Source of the DNA: Butyrivibrio sp.
GTDB taxonomy: Bacteria; Bacillota; Clostridia; Lachnospirales; Lachnospiraceae
Assembly: GCA_024688095.1 (NCBI GenBank)
Contig: JAILEJ010000445.1
Location: 1-7,316, forward strand
DNA length: 7,316 bases
Direction: 5' to 3'
Shown here in pieces: positions 1 to 6,611 of the stretch; within the stretch, counting starts at the first letter, position 1, and the number at the start of each line of letters is the position of its first letter. Under the pieces are notes generated by a model, which was not told where the DNA came from, did not search any database, and was given only the letters and a program-made list of their open reading frames with translations. The translations under genes were made by a program, and so were the position numbers.

Positions 1-77
1 CATAGAGTCATAATTTCATGTTACACAGCCCTCAGGTTCTTATATTTTATGACCTATTTTGCACCCTGCAATGCTGT

Positions 78-120
78 AGAGTCATAATCCTTACTTGCTG
101 ATTGTACTTATTATGACTCT
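78..120. repeat. Representative hairpin module inside the array (11-bp perfect arms)
   Basis: AGAGTCATAAT at 78-88 and ATTATGACTCT at 110-120 are perfect 11-bp inverted arms around a 21-base loop. Related modules recur in every unit, around 216-258, 354-396, 491-534 and 629-670, with arms of 10-11 bp and different loops. A second palindromic pairing runs across unit borders: TTATGACTCTA at 111-121 against TAGAGTCATAA at 141-151. The same arm can therefore pair to its left or to its right, so mutually exclusive folds are possible in a single strand. Confidence 0.85.
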
Positions 121-689
121 AACCGCCATATCTACATTCATAGAGTCATAAATTCATGTTCCACAACAATCTAGTGCTCATATTTTATGACTTATTTAGC
201 ACCCTGCAATGCTGTAGAGTCATAATTCCTACTTGTCGATAGCACTTATTATGACTCTCGTCGCCACATCTACATTCATAGAGTCATAATTTCATGTTAC
301 ACAGCCCTCAGGTTCTTATATTTTATGACCTATTTTGCACCCTGCAATGCTGTAGAGTCATAATTCTTATTGTCGATATTAATTCTTATGACTCTCCCAG
401 CCACATCTACATTCAAAAAGTCATAATTTTAATTTCAATGATCTGCAAACGCTTACATTTTATGACTTATTTAGCACCATTCAATGCTGTAGAGTCATAA
501 TCCTTACTTGCTGATTGTACTTATTATGACTCTAACCACCATATCTACATTCAAAAAGTCATAATTTCAATTTCAATAATCTGCTAACACTTACATTTTA
601 TGACCTATTTAGCACCATTCAATGCTGTAGAGTCATAATTCTTACTTGCCTATAGTAATTCTTATGACTCTAACCACCACATCTACATT

Positions 690-719
690 CATAGAGTCAT
701 AATTACTTCATGTGACAGC
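690..719. repeat. Truncated terminal repeat unit at the right edge of the array
   Basis: The first 15 bases match the start of units 1 and 3. The next bases (TCATGTGACAGC) are a degraded form of TCATGTTACACAGC in those units. The similarity then stops at a T-rich run, which places the right boundary of the array about 35 bases before the terminator-like inverted repeat. Confidence 0.8.
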
Positions 720-754
720 ATTTTTTTATTTATAAGGTGCCTTACTACTAATTA

Positions 755-830
755 GTCAAAGAAAAAAAATTCTGTCAAGAGTGCATAGCACCGCTAAGCG
801 GCATGCTCTTGACAGAATTTTTACTTTGAC
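755..830. terminator. Large inverted repeat, probable bidirectional intrinsic terminator
   Basis: The 5' arm (755-781) is GTCAAAG, eight A residues, then TTCTGTCAAGAG. The 3' arm (806-830) is CTCTTGACAGAA, TTTTTA, then CTTTGAC. The central 12-bp stem is perfect, and a small CCGC/GCGG hairpin (791-794 with 798-801) lies in the loop. A T-tract follows the stem on the plus strand and the A-tract gives one on the minus strand, so it could stop transcription in both directions. It sits between the repeat array and the map promoter. It could terminate a plus-strand transcript of the array, or a gene upstream of the window, and insulate the operon. There is no gene on the minus strand immediately to its right, so the minus-strand role is uncertain. 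Confidence 0.85.
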
Positions 831-887
831 TTTAATTTTTACAGCGCCTGATATACTTTTGGGGAATTAAATTGTTATTTGGCTGGT

Positions 888-916
888 TTGACATTTTCAT
901 TGCTTTGAAGCATACT
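888..916 (+). promoter_or_regulatory. Predicted sigma-A promoter of the map operon
   Basis: A perfect -35 hexamer TTGACA (888-893) is followed after exactly 17 bases by CATACT (911-916), a four-of-six match to TATAAT. It is the best hexamer pair I found between the upstream terminator and the GTG start at 1060. Transcription would start near 923, giving a leader of roughly 135 bases. In that leader I do not see the T-box consensus, a SAM riboswitch core or a leader peptide that I could defend. Confidence 0.6.
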
Positions 917-1010
917 AAAATAGTATATCTATAAGTATAACTTCTTGTATGCATAACTGAAAATATGCGCAAGGTGTTTTAAATATTAGATAAAAGGCAA
1001 ATAAATTTTT

Positions 1011-1041
1011 TAGAAAGCTTTTTGGGAGATTTAGCTTTTTA
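1011..1041 (+). promoter_or_regulatory. Possible small hairpin in the map leader, just before the ribosome binding site
   Basis: TAGAAAGCT (1011-1019) can pair with AGCTTTTTA (1033-1041) through nine pairs including one G-U. The 13-base loop contains GGGAGA. The stem is AT-rich and weak. It ends two bases before the AGGAAGAAGGA stretch that serves map, so it could affect translation start, but chance pairing in AT-rich DNA is just as likely. Confidence 0.25.
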
Positions 1042-1059
1042 TAGGAAGAAGGATTAGAA

Positions 1060-1935
1060 GTGTATAAGAGACTGGAAAGAAATGCACCATGCTGGTGTGG
1101 AAGTGGTAAAAAATACAAAAGTTGTCATGCAGCTTTTGATGACAAAATTATTAAATATGAACTTGAAGGACATATAGTTCCATCAAGAAAATTACTTAAA
1201 TCAGAAAAAGATATAGAAGGAATAAAGAAAAGTGCAGTTATAAACATAGCTGTTCTTGATGAAATCGGTGATAAGATTAAAGCCGGTATGTCTACAGAAG
1301 AGATAGATCAGATTGTGTATAATACTACAATTAAAATGGGAGGAATTCCTGCAGATCTTGGATATGAAGGATTTCCAAAAAGTGTATGTACTTCAATAAA
1401 TGATGAAGTATGTCATGGAATCCCATCAGACGATATAATTCTTCAGGATGGCGATATTATAAATGTTGACTGTTCTACTATTCTTAATGGTTATTTTTCT
1501 GATTCTTCACGAATGTTTTGTATTGGAAATGTATCTCCCGAAAAAAAGAAACTTGTAGAAGTTACAAAGGAATGCGTTGAGTGTGGACTTAAGGAAGTTA
1601 TTCCATGGCACTTTATCGGAGACATGGGACATGCTGTTCACCAGCACGCTCTTGATAATGGATATTCAGTAGTAAAAGAAATTGGCGGACATGGATGTGG
1701 AAATGCCTTCCATGAAGAGCCTTTTGTAAGCTATGTAACAAAGCCAGGTACAGAAATGCTTATGGTTCCTGGAATGGTATTTACTATTGAACCTATGGTA
1801 AATATGGGTACAGACGAAATCTTTATAGATGAAGAAAACGACTGGACCGTTTACACTGCAGATGGAAAGCCATCAGCGCAGTGGGAAGTAGAAGTACTTG
1901 TTACAGAAACAGGCTACGAAATACTTTCATATTGA
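1060..1935 (+). CDS. map: Type I methionine aminopeptidase with N-terminal SEC-C zinc motif
   Basis: This enzyme removes the initiator methionine from nascent cytosolic proteins when the second residue is small. The 291-residue product opens with a SEC-C motif (CWCGSGKKYKSCH, Cys11, Cys13, Cys22, His23), a zinc-binding extension common in Firmicutes MetAPs and thought to help ribosome association. The pita-bread peptidase fold follows from about residue 45. All metal ligands are present by alignment to E. coli MetAP: Asp137 (NVDC), Asp148 (FSDSSR), His211 (GGHGCG), Glu244 (FTIEP) and Glu276 (AQWE). The substrate-site histidines His119 (CHGIP) and His218 (FHEEP) are also there. The residue after Glu276 is Val rather than the usual His of the EHT signature. 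The start is GTG: a TAG at 1042-1044 closes the frame upstream, and GAAGGA lies six bases before the codon. It is the first gene of the probable operon, with metG 28 bases downstream. Confidence 0.96.
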   Translation: MYKRLERNAPCWCGSGKKYKSCHAAFDDKIIKYELEGHIVPSRKLLKSEKDIEGIKKSAVINIAVLDEIGDKIKAGMSTEEIDQIVYNTTIKMGGIPADLGYEGFPKSVCTSINDEVCHGIPSDDIILQDGDIINVDCSTILNGYFSDSSRMFCIGNVSPEKKKLVEVTKECVECGLKEVIPWHFIGDMGHAVHQHALDNGYSVVKEIGGHGCGNAFHEEPFVSYVTKPGTEMLMVPGMVFTIEPMVNMGTDEIFIDEENDWTVYTADGKPSAQWEVEVLVTETGYEILSY

Positions 1936-1963
1936 TAAATAATTTTTTTAAAGGAGTTCCCAG

Positions 1964-4030
1964 ATGGAAAATAAAGGCAAATATTATATTACAACAGCGA
2001 TTGCATATACTTCGGGTAAGCCTCATATAGGTAATACTTACGAAATTATTCTTGCAGATGCAATTGCAAGGTACAAAAGATGTGATGGTTATGATGTACA
2101 TTTTCAGACAGGTTCAGATGAACATGGTCAGAAGATCGAGACCAGAGCAATAGAGGCAGGCTGCAATTCACCTAAAGAGTTTGTTGATGGTGTTGCAGGA
2201 ACAATAAAAGATATTTGGGATCTTATGGGAACCTCCTATGACAGATTTATCAGAACAACAGATGATGATCATGTAAAGCAGGTTCAAAAGATCTTTAAGA
2301 AATTCTATGACCAGGGAGATATCTATAAGGGCTCTTATAAGGGAATGTACTGTACAGAGTGTGAGGCTTTTTATACAGAGTCTCAGATTACAGATGGAAA
2401 ATGTCCGGAATGTGGTTCAAAAGTACATCCTGCAGAAGAAGAAGCATATTTCTTTAAAATGAGTAAATATGCACCTAAGCTGATCGAGCATATTAATTCA
2501 CATCCTGAATTTATTCAGCCTGTATCAAGAAAGAATGAAATGATGAACAATTTCCTTCTTCCAGGACTTCAGGATCTTTGTGTATCAAGAACTTCATTTA
2601 AATGGGGAATCCCAGTTGATTTTGATCCAGACCATGTTGTATATGTATGGCTTGATGCACTTACAAACTATATCACCGGTATAGGATATGATGCTGATGG
2701 AAACAGCAGTGAAGAGTATAAAAAGAACTGGCCTTGCGACCTTCATCTTATAGGTAAGGATATTATCAGATTCCATACAATTTACTGGCCTATCTTTTTA
2801 CTGGCACTTGGTGAGCCACTTCCAAAGCAGGTATTTGGTCATCCATGGCTCTTACAGGGTGGAGAAAAGATGAGTAAGAGTAAGGGAAATGTTATCTATG
2901 CTGATGATCTTGTAAAGTTATTTGGCGTAGACCCTGTAAGATACTTTGTTTTGCATGAGATGCCATTTGAAAATGATGGAATTATTACCTGGGAGCTTAT
3001 GGTAGAAAGATTTAATTCAGATCTTGCCAATACTCTCGGAAATCTTGTAAATAGAACAATTGCTATGACAAATCAGTATTTCGGAGGCGTTGTAGAGAAT
3101 AAAAACGAAACCGGAGCAGTTGATGACGAGCTTATAGAAGTTGCTACTACATGTTATGACAAGGTAGAAGAAAAGATGAATGAGCTTAGAGTTGCAGATG
3201 CAATCACAGAAATATTTGCACTCTTTAAACGTTGCAATAAATATATTGATGAGACTGAGCCATGGGTACTTGCCAAGGATGATAGCAAAAAGGACAGACT
3301 TGCAACAGTTCTTTATAATCTTGTAGAAGCAATCAGTATTGGAGCAGCTCTTCTTAGACCATTTATGCCAGAGACAGCTGAAAGCATTATAAGCCAGCTT
3401 AATGCTCCCGAAAGAGATTTCGATACACTTTCCAGGTTTGGTGTTTATCCAAATGGAAGCAAGGTTACATCAGAACCTAAGATGCTATTTGCAAGAAAGA
3501 AACTTGATGATGTTCTTAAGGATGCTGAAGAAGTAACACGTAAGCAGAAGGAAGAATATATAGCAAGTCAGGAGGTTGCAGCAAAGAATCTTGAAAAGGC
3601 TGGAATGAAGACTGAAGCGGAAAGAATATATGCTGCATTAAAGGCTATTAACGGAGAAGCAACAGATACTTCTGATGAAGAAGTTATAGATATAGAAGCT
3701 AAACCGGAAATTTCATACGAAGACTTTACTGCAATGCAGTTCCAGGTTGGTGAAATTGTAAAGTGTGAAGCTGTTGAAAAATCGAAGAAGCTTTTGTGTT
3801 CACAGGTAAAAATTGGAAACACAACAAAGCAGATTGTTTCTGGAATAAGAAAATACTATTCTCCTGAAGAAATGGTTGGTAAGAAAGTAATGGTACTTGT
3901 AAATCTTAAGCCGGCAAAACTTGCAGGAGTTCTTTCAGAAGGAATGTTACTATGTGCTGAAGATGCAAATGGAAACCTTGCACTTATGACACCTGAAAAG
4001 AATATGCCATCAGGTGCGGAAATTTGCTAA
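1964..4030 (+). CDS. metG: Methionyl-tRNA synthetase
   Basis: This class I cytosolic synthetase charges tRNA-Met, including the initiator tRNA, with methionine using ATP. The Rossmann catalytic core carries the HIGH-type signature as PHIGN (His21-Asn24) and KMSKS at 302-306. Between them is a zinc knuckle with Cys130, Cys133, Cys147 and Cys150. The anticodon-binding helical domain covers about residues 345-515. A charged, helix-prone linker of about 60 residues (520-580) leads to a C-terminal tRNA-binding OB-fold domain (about 585-688, with FQVGEIVKCE and SGIRKYY). At 688 residues it is slightly longer than typical Bacillus-type enzymes, mainly through the linker. AAGGAG lies seven bases before the ATG. 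It sits 28 bases after map with no terminator between, so co-transcription is likely. No T-box leader is seen for this synthetase gene within the window. Confidence 0.97.
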   Translation: MENKGKYYITTAIAYTSGKPHIGNTYEIILADAIARYKRCDGYDVHFQTGSDEHGQKIETRAIEAGCNSPKEFVDGVAGTIKDIWDLMGTSYDRFIRTTDDDHVKQVQKIFKKFYDQGDIYKGSYKGMYCTECEAFYTESQITDGKCPECGSKVHPAEEEAYFFKMSKYAPKLIEHINSHPEFIQPVSRKNEMMNNFLLPGLQDLCVSRTSFKWGIPVDFDPDHVVYVWLDALTNYITGIGYDADGNSSEEYKKNWPCDLHLIGKDIIRFHTIYWPIFLLALGEPLPKQVFGHPWLLQGGEKMSKSKGNVIYADDLVKLFGVDPVRYFVLHEMPFENDGIITWELMVERFNSDLANTLGNLVNRTIAMTNQYFGGVVENKNETGAVDDELIEVATTCYDKVEEKMNELRVADAITEIFALFKRCNKYIDETEPWVLAKDDSKKDRLATVLYNLVEAISIGAALLRPFMPETAESIISQLNAPERDFDTLSRFGVYPNGSKVTSEPKMLFARKKLDDVLKDAEEVTRKQKEEYIASQEVAAKNLEKAGMKTEAERIYAALKAINGEATDTSDEEVIDIEAKPEISYEDFTAMQFQVGEIVKCEAVEKSKKLLCSQVKIGNTTKQIVSGIRKYYSPEEMVGKKVMVLVNLKPAKLAGVLSEGMLLCAEDANGNLALMTPEKNMPSGAEIC

Positions 4031-4057
4031 TTCAGAAAATAAAGGGGGATATTTTTA

Positions 4058-4999
4058 ATGGTAACCAAGGAAGAATTTACTTACAAGTCCAGAGATGGAC
4101 AGACAGAAATACATGCAATCAGATGGATCCCTGATTCCAACATAGTTGGTATTTTGCAGATTGTACATGGAATGCAGGAGTTCATAGACAGATATGATCC
4201 TTATGCAAGATATATGGCAGAAAGAGGAATACTTGTTACAGGAAATGATCATCTAGGTCATGGGGAATCACTTGATTCAAAAAAGACTCTTGGATATTTC
4301 TGTGAGGATGATCCTGCGACAGTTGTAGTAAGAGATGTTCACAGGTTAAAAAAGATTACCCAGGAAAAATATCCAGGTATTCCAATAGTAATATTGGGAC
4401 ACAGCTTTGGTTCTTACACATTAAGAGAGTATATTTCGAGATATGGAACAGGAATAGATGCTGCCATCATACAGGGAACTGGTATGGAGTCTCCTGCAGT
4501 TGTAAGTGCAGGTAAGCTGCTTGCAAATATAACAAAGCTGTTTCATGGTGCAAGATATCGTTCAAACTTTATGAATAATATAGCATTTGGGGCATATTTG
4601 AAAAAAATTCCAAATGCAAGGACTAAATTTGACTGGCTATCACACAATGAAGCCAGTGTGGATGCGTACATTGCTAATCCAAAGGATAATTTTGTATTTA
4701 CTGTAAATGGTTTTTTGACACTCTTTGATCTTGTTGGAAGAACACAGGATCGAGAAAAAATGAGCAGGATCCCGAAGAATCTTAAGCTTCTTATAACAGC
4801 AGGAACTGAGGACCCTGTTGGTGGGTATGCTGAAAATGTCAAAAAACTGTACAACATATATAAAGATGAACTTGGATTTACAAATGTAGATTTAAAGCTA
4901 TATGAGGGTATGAGACACGAATTACAGCAGGAAATTGGAAGCGAACAGGTATTTGAAGATCAATATAATTGGATTAGTAATATATATCAAGGAAAGTGA
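4058..4999 (+). CDS. Alpha/beta hydrolase, monoacylglycerol-lipase / serine aminopeptidase S33-like
   Basis: This 313-residue soluble protein has no signal peptide or membrane segment. It shows the alpha/beta hydrolase pattern: an oxyanion-region HG (VHGMQE, residues 36-41), the NDHLGHGES block (63-71) typical of the lysophospholipase/monoacylglycerol lipase group, and the nucleophile elbow GHSFGS with Ser116. The likely acid is Asp252 (GTEDPVGG) and the likely base His287 (GMRHEL). Residues 150-240 form the variable lid/cap region. Family members hydrolyse lipid esters, other esters or N-terminal peptides, and the sequence does not show which applies here. AAGGGGG stands nine bases before the ATG. 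The gene lies 27 bases after metG and 11 before the acetyltransferase gene, within the same probable operon. Confidence 0.9.
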   Translation: MVTKEEFTYKSRDGQTEIHAIRWIPDSNIVGILQIVHGMQEFIDRYDPYARYMAERGILVTGNDHLGHGESLDSKKTLGYFCEDDPATVVVRDVHRLKKITQEKYPGIPIVILGHSFGSYTLREYISRYGTGIDAAIIQGTGMESPAVVSAGKLLANITKLFHGARYRSNFMNNIAFGAYLKKIPNARTKFDWLSHNEASVDAYIANPKDNFVFTVNGFLTLFDLVGRTQDREKMSRIPKNLKLLITAGTEDPVGGYAENVKKLYNIYKDELGFTNVDLKLYEGMRHELQQEIGSEQVFEDQYNWISNIYQGK

Positions 5000-5010
5000 T
5001 GAATTAAGCT

Positions 5011-5487
5011 ATGACAAATTATATAGTAAGAAATGCCTATAAAAGTGACTGGGATCCAGCTATAAAGCTCGCGTGGGAAACATTTTTAAAATTTGATGCA
5101 CCTGATTTTTCACAGGAAGGGATCAATAATTTTAGTAACTTTATAAATGATGACATACTATATAAACTGTTTCTGGCAGGTAATTATCAATTGTTTGTGG
5201 CGTATGATAATAATGAACTGATAGGAATGCTTTCTTTAAGAGAACGGAAACATATTTCACTTCTCTTTGTAGATTCCAGATACCATAAAAAAGGTATTGG
5301 CAGCAGTCTTATCAGCTTCGTTAAAGACTATTGTCTTAATGAGGAGGGAGTTTCGACGTTAACGGTTAACTCATCTCCATATGCAACCGGTTTTTATCAC
5401 AGATTAGGATTTATTAATCTTGAAGATGAGATCAGTACAGATGGAATCCGTTACACGCCTATGAAACTAATGTTAAGCGAAGTGTGA
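5011..5487 (+). CDS. GNAT-family N-acetyltransferase
   Basis: The 158-residue protein has the layout of a single GNAT domain, which transfers an acetyl group from acetyl-CoA to an amine. Motif A is visible as LLFVDSRYHKKGIGSSL (84-100), where KKGIG (93-97) is the pyrophosphate-binding loop. Motif B follows with VNSSPYATGFYHRLGF (119-134), whose Tyr129 is at the position usually serving as general acid. Strands before motif A (LFVAYDNNELIGMLSL, 61-76) fit the fold. The acceptor substrate cannot be predicted. There is no good ribosome binding site at normal distance: the AAGGA at 4989-4993 lies 17 bases from the ATG, inside the hydrolase gene. Only 11 bases separate the two genes, so translation is probably coupled to the hydrolase gene. 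Confidence 0.88.
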   Translation: MTNYIVRNAYKSDWDPAIKLAWETFLKFDAPDFSQEGINNFSNFINDDILYKLFLAGNYQLFVAYDNNELIGMLSLRERKHISLLFVDSRYHKKGIGSSLISFVKDYCLNEEGVSTLTVNSSPYATGFYHRLGFINLEDEISTDGIRYTPMKLMLSEV

Positions 5488-5515
5488 AATAGTATTAGAA
5501 ATAAGGGGAAAAAAC

Positions 5516-6310
5516 ATGAAGATATTTGATATTGACAGCCCATTTATGAGGTTTTTAACTAAGTTTGCAGACTTAATGATCCTGAACATTGCAACAATTA
5601 TTTTTTGTGTACCGAGTTTAATAGTTGGATATGCGATACTGAGTGTATATCTTGATTATGGAACAATAAGTCTTTTGGTAGTACTTATTCTGCTCCTGGT
5701 ATCATTTCCTATTGGAGCGGCTCTTACGGGGATGCATTATGTACTTCTGAAAATGGTTAGAGATGAGGAAAGTTACATATTAAAATCATTCTGGAAATCA
5801 TTTAGAGAGAATTTTAAGCAGGCTACAGCTCTATGGTACATTGTGGCAGGTGTTGCGACAGTATTACTGGTTGATCTGTGGTATATGTCCAAGTCATCAG
5901 CATCATTTCCACTCCTATTCAGATATATCCTTGTTGCTGTATCATTGGTATTATATATGTTCTCATTGTACATATTCCCATTACAGTCAAAGTTTGTAAA
6001 TCCTGTAAAAAATACATTAAAGAACAGTGCTCTAATGGCTATTATGGCTCTTCCCAAAACATTACTTATGTTTGGAATAAATGTAGTAGTACTTTTGCTT
6101 TTATATTTCTTTGAAGGTCAGATGGTTCCTGTAATACTGGTACTTGGACTTTCTGGTCCCGGATTTTTACATGCACTTTTGTACAACAAGACATTTAAGA
6201 AGTTTGAACCAGAAGATGAGGATGCACATCTTAGTGAAGAGGAAGAACTCAATCGAGCAATTTCCCGAATGGATGAAGCAAGTGATGACGGGAACTCAAA
6301 TAATGAATAA
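5516..6310 (+). CDS. DUF624 / YesL-family integral membrane protein
   Basis: The 264-residue membrane protein has about six hydrophobic segments near residues 19-45, 51-75, 104-124, 134-156, 172-198 and 203-223. The N-terminal part, with LMILNIATIIFCVPSL (20-35), the glycine-rich PIGAALTGMHYVLLKM (65-80) and the polar FWKSFRENFKQA (92-103), is the pattern I recognise as DUF624. The B. subtilis family member YesL is encoded beside a pectin-oligosaccharide uptake cluster, and DUF624 genes in Firmicutes usually sit next to sugar ABC importers; the molecular role is not established. This copy is longer than the usual ~210 residues because of a strongly acidic tail of about 35 residues (231-264), probably cytosolic. 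AAGGGG lies seven bases before the ATG. It is the last gene of the probable operon, ending 13 bases before a terminator stem. The neighbouring ATPase gene fits the sugar-transport association. Confidence 0.85.
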   Translation: MKIFDIDSPFMRFLTKFADLMILNIATIIFCVPSLIVGYAILSVYLDYGTISLLVVLILLLVSFPIGAALTGMHYVLLKMVRDEESYILKSFWKSFRENFKQATALWYIVAGVATVLLVDLWYMSKSSASFPLLFRYILVAVSLVLYMFSLYIFPLQSKFVNPVKNTLKNSALMAIMALPKTLLMFGINVVVLLLLYFFEGQMVPVILVLGLSGPGFLHALLYNKTFKKFEPEDEDAHLSEEEELNRAISRMDEASDDGNSNNE

Positions 6311-6323
6311 TAGTGTTGTTGAG

Positions 6324-6364
6324 GCCTTCGGCTATAAGCAAATGCTTATAACCGGAGGCTTTTT
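6324..6364 (+). terminator. Intrinsic terminator at the end of the map-metG operon
   Basis: The 17-base arms at 6324-6340 and 6343-6359 pair with one wobble and one mismatch, including a perfect TATAAGCA/TGCTTATA core, and are followed by TTTTT (6360-6364). The stem begins 13 bases after the stop codon of the DUF624 gene. It separates that gene from the ABC transporter gene downstream. Confidence 0.92.
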
Positions 6365-6472
6365 AACTGTATAACGCGTAAAAGCCTTTTAAATAAGCAA
6401 TAGTAAAGTTGCACAGTGAAATTATAAATATTCCGTCAACATTTCTAAAAATAAAATAAAATAATTATAACC

Positions 6473-6488
6473 TTAGCATAATTGCTAA
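6473..6488. promoter_or_regulatory. Palindrome TTAGCA-N4-TGCTAA, possible operator or activator site
   Basis: Two perfect 6-bp inverted arms (6473-6478 and 6483-6488) flank TAAT in otherwise AT-rich DNA. The centre lies about 40 bases upstream of the predicted -35 element of the ABC ATPase gene, a position that would suit an activator. The size and symmetry fit a dimeric regulator, but I do not recognise the consensus, and it is not a standard cre site. It may be chance. Confidence 0.3.
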
Positions 6489-6519
6489 TGATGATTAAAA
6501 TCTTTGTGTAATTGTTGCA

Positions 6520-6548
6520 TAGTCAAAATAAAGTACTTTGGGTATACT
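6520..6548 (+). promoter_or_regulatory. Predicted promoter of the ABC transporter ATPase gene
   Basis: TATACT (6543-6548) is a five-of-six match to the -10 consensus. TAGTCA (6520-6525), a four-of-six match to TTGACA, lies 17 bases upstream. A perfect 10-bp palindrome AAAGTACTTT (6530-6539) occupies the spacer, where a bound protein would block polymerase. The leader to the ATG at 6612 would be about 57 bases. The rest of the region 6365-6611 is AT-rich with no gene I can support. Confidence 0.55.
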
Positions 6549-6611
6549 AGATTTCAGAAACGGGGAATTACCTGGAATTAGATAAGCTAATAGTTAACAG
6601 GAGGCAAAAAA

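Larger units (their letters stand above)
1..719. repeat. Tandem array of ~138-bp units with alternating GTCATAA motifs
   Basis: Five head-to-tail units are visible, starting at 1, 139, 277, 414 and 552 (138, 138, 137, 138 and 138 bp). A sixth starts at 690 and degenerates after about 30 bases. The first unit begins at the window edge, so the array probably continues upstream. Each unit carries four copies of a short motif in the order forward AGTCATAA, reverse TTATGAC, forward TAGAGTCATAA, reverse TTATGACTCT; I count 21 copies of the GTCATAA/TTATGAC core. Two linkers are well conserved, one containing CAATGCTGTAGAGTCATAA and the other ending in ATCTACATTCA. The stretches between arms (about 22 and 33 bases) diverge between units. 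No reading frame runs through: the 137-bp unit breaks the 46-codon period and stops are frequent. The function is unknown. Candidates are a binding array for a DNA-binding protein (iteron-like or centromere-like) or a transcribed chain of hairpins. Confidence 0.96.

Noticed and set aside
294..500. 68-residue plus-strand reading frame inside the repeats
   Set aside because: It lies wholly within the tandem repeat, lacks a convincing ribosome binding site and is not kept open in the other units; the 137-bp unit shifts the frame.
1..719. CRISPR array
   Set aside because: Conserved blocks of about 40 bases alternate with variable stretches, but there are two different block types, the variable stretches are clearly related to one another rather than independent spacers, and lengths differ by type (about 22 and 33). 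No cas gene is in the window.
1..719. Integron attC cassette array
   Set aside because: The hairpins are suggestive, but I see no GTTRRRY/RYYYAAC core sites and no genes between the palindromes.
831..1059. T-box or SAM riboswitch before the methionine genes
   Set aside because: I found neither the conserved T-box bulge sequence nor a terminator/antiterminator pair between the promoter and the GTG start.
915..1118. Minus-strand reading frame over the map leader and start
   Set aside because: It overlaps the map promoter region and the SEC-C coding start, has no recognisable domain, and is a shadow of AT-rich DNA.
4543..4857. 104-residue minus-strand reading frame within the hydrolase gene
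   Set aside because: It is antisense to a well-supported gene with clear catalytic motifs and shows no domain of its own.
5773..6057. 94-residue minus-strand reading frame within the DUF624 gene
   Set aside because: It is antisense to the recognisable membrane protein, with no supporting start signal or family resemblance.
6144..6374. 76-residue plus-strand frame running through the end of the DUF624 gene
   Set aside because: It reads through the intrinsic terminator stem in a different frame from the real gene and resembles nothing.
6367..6445. cre-like (CcpA) sites near the ABC ATPase gene
   Set aside because: The stretches around TGTATAACGCG and CCGTCAACA have a central CG, but spacing or flanking bases do not fit the cre consensus.
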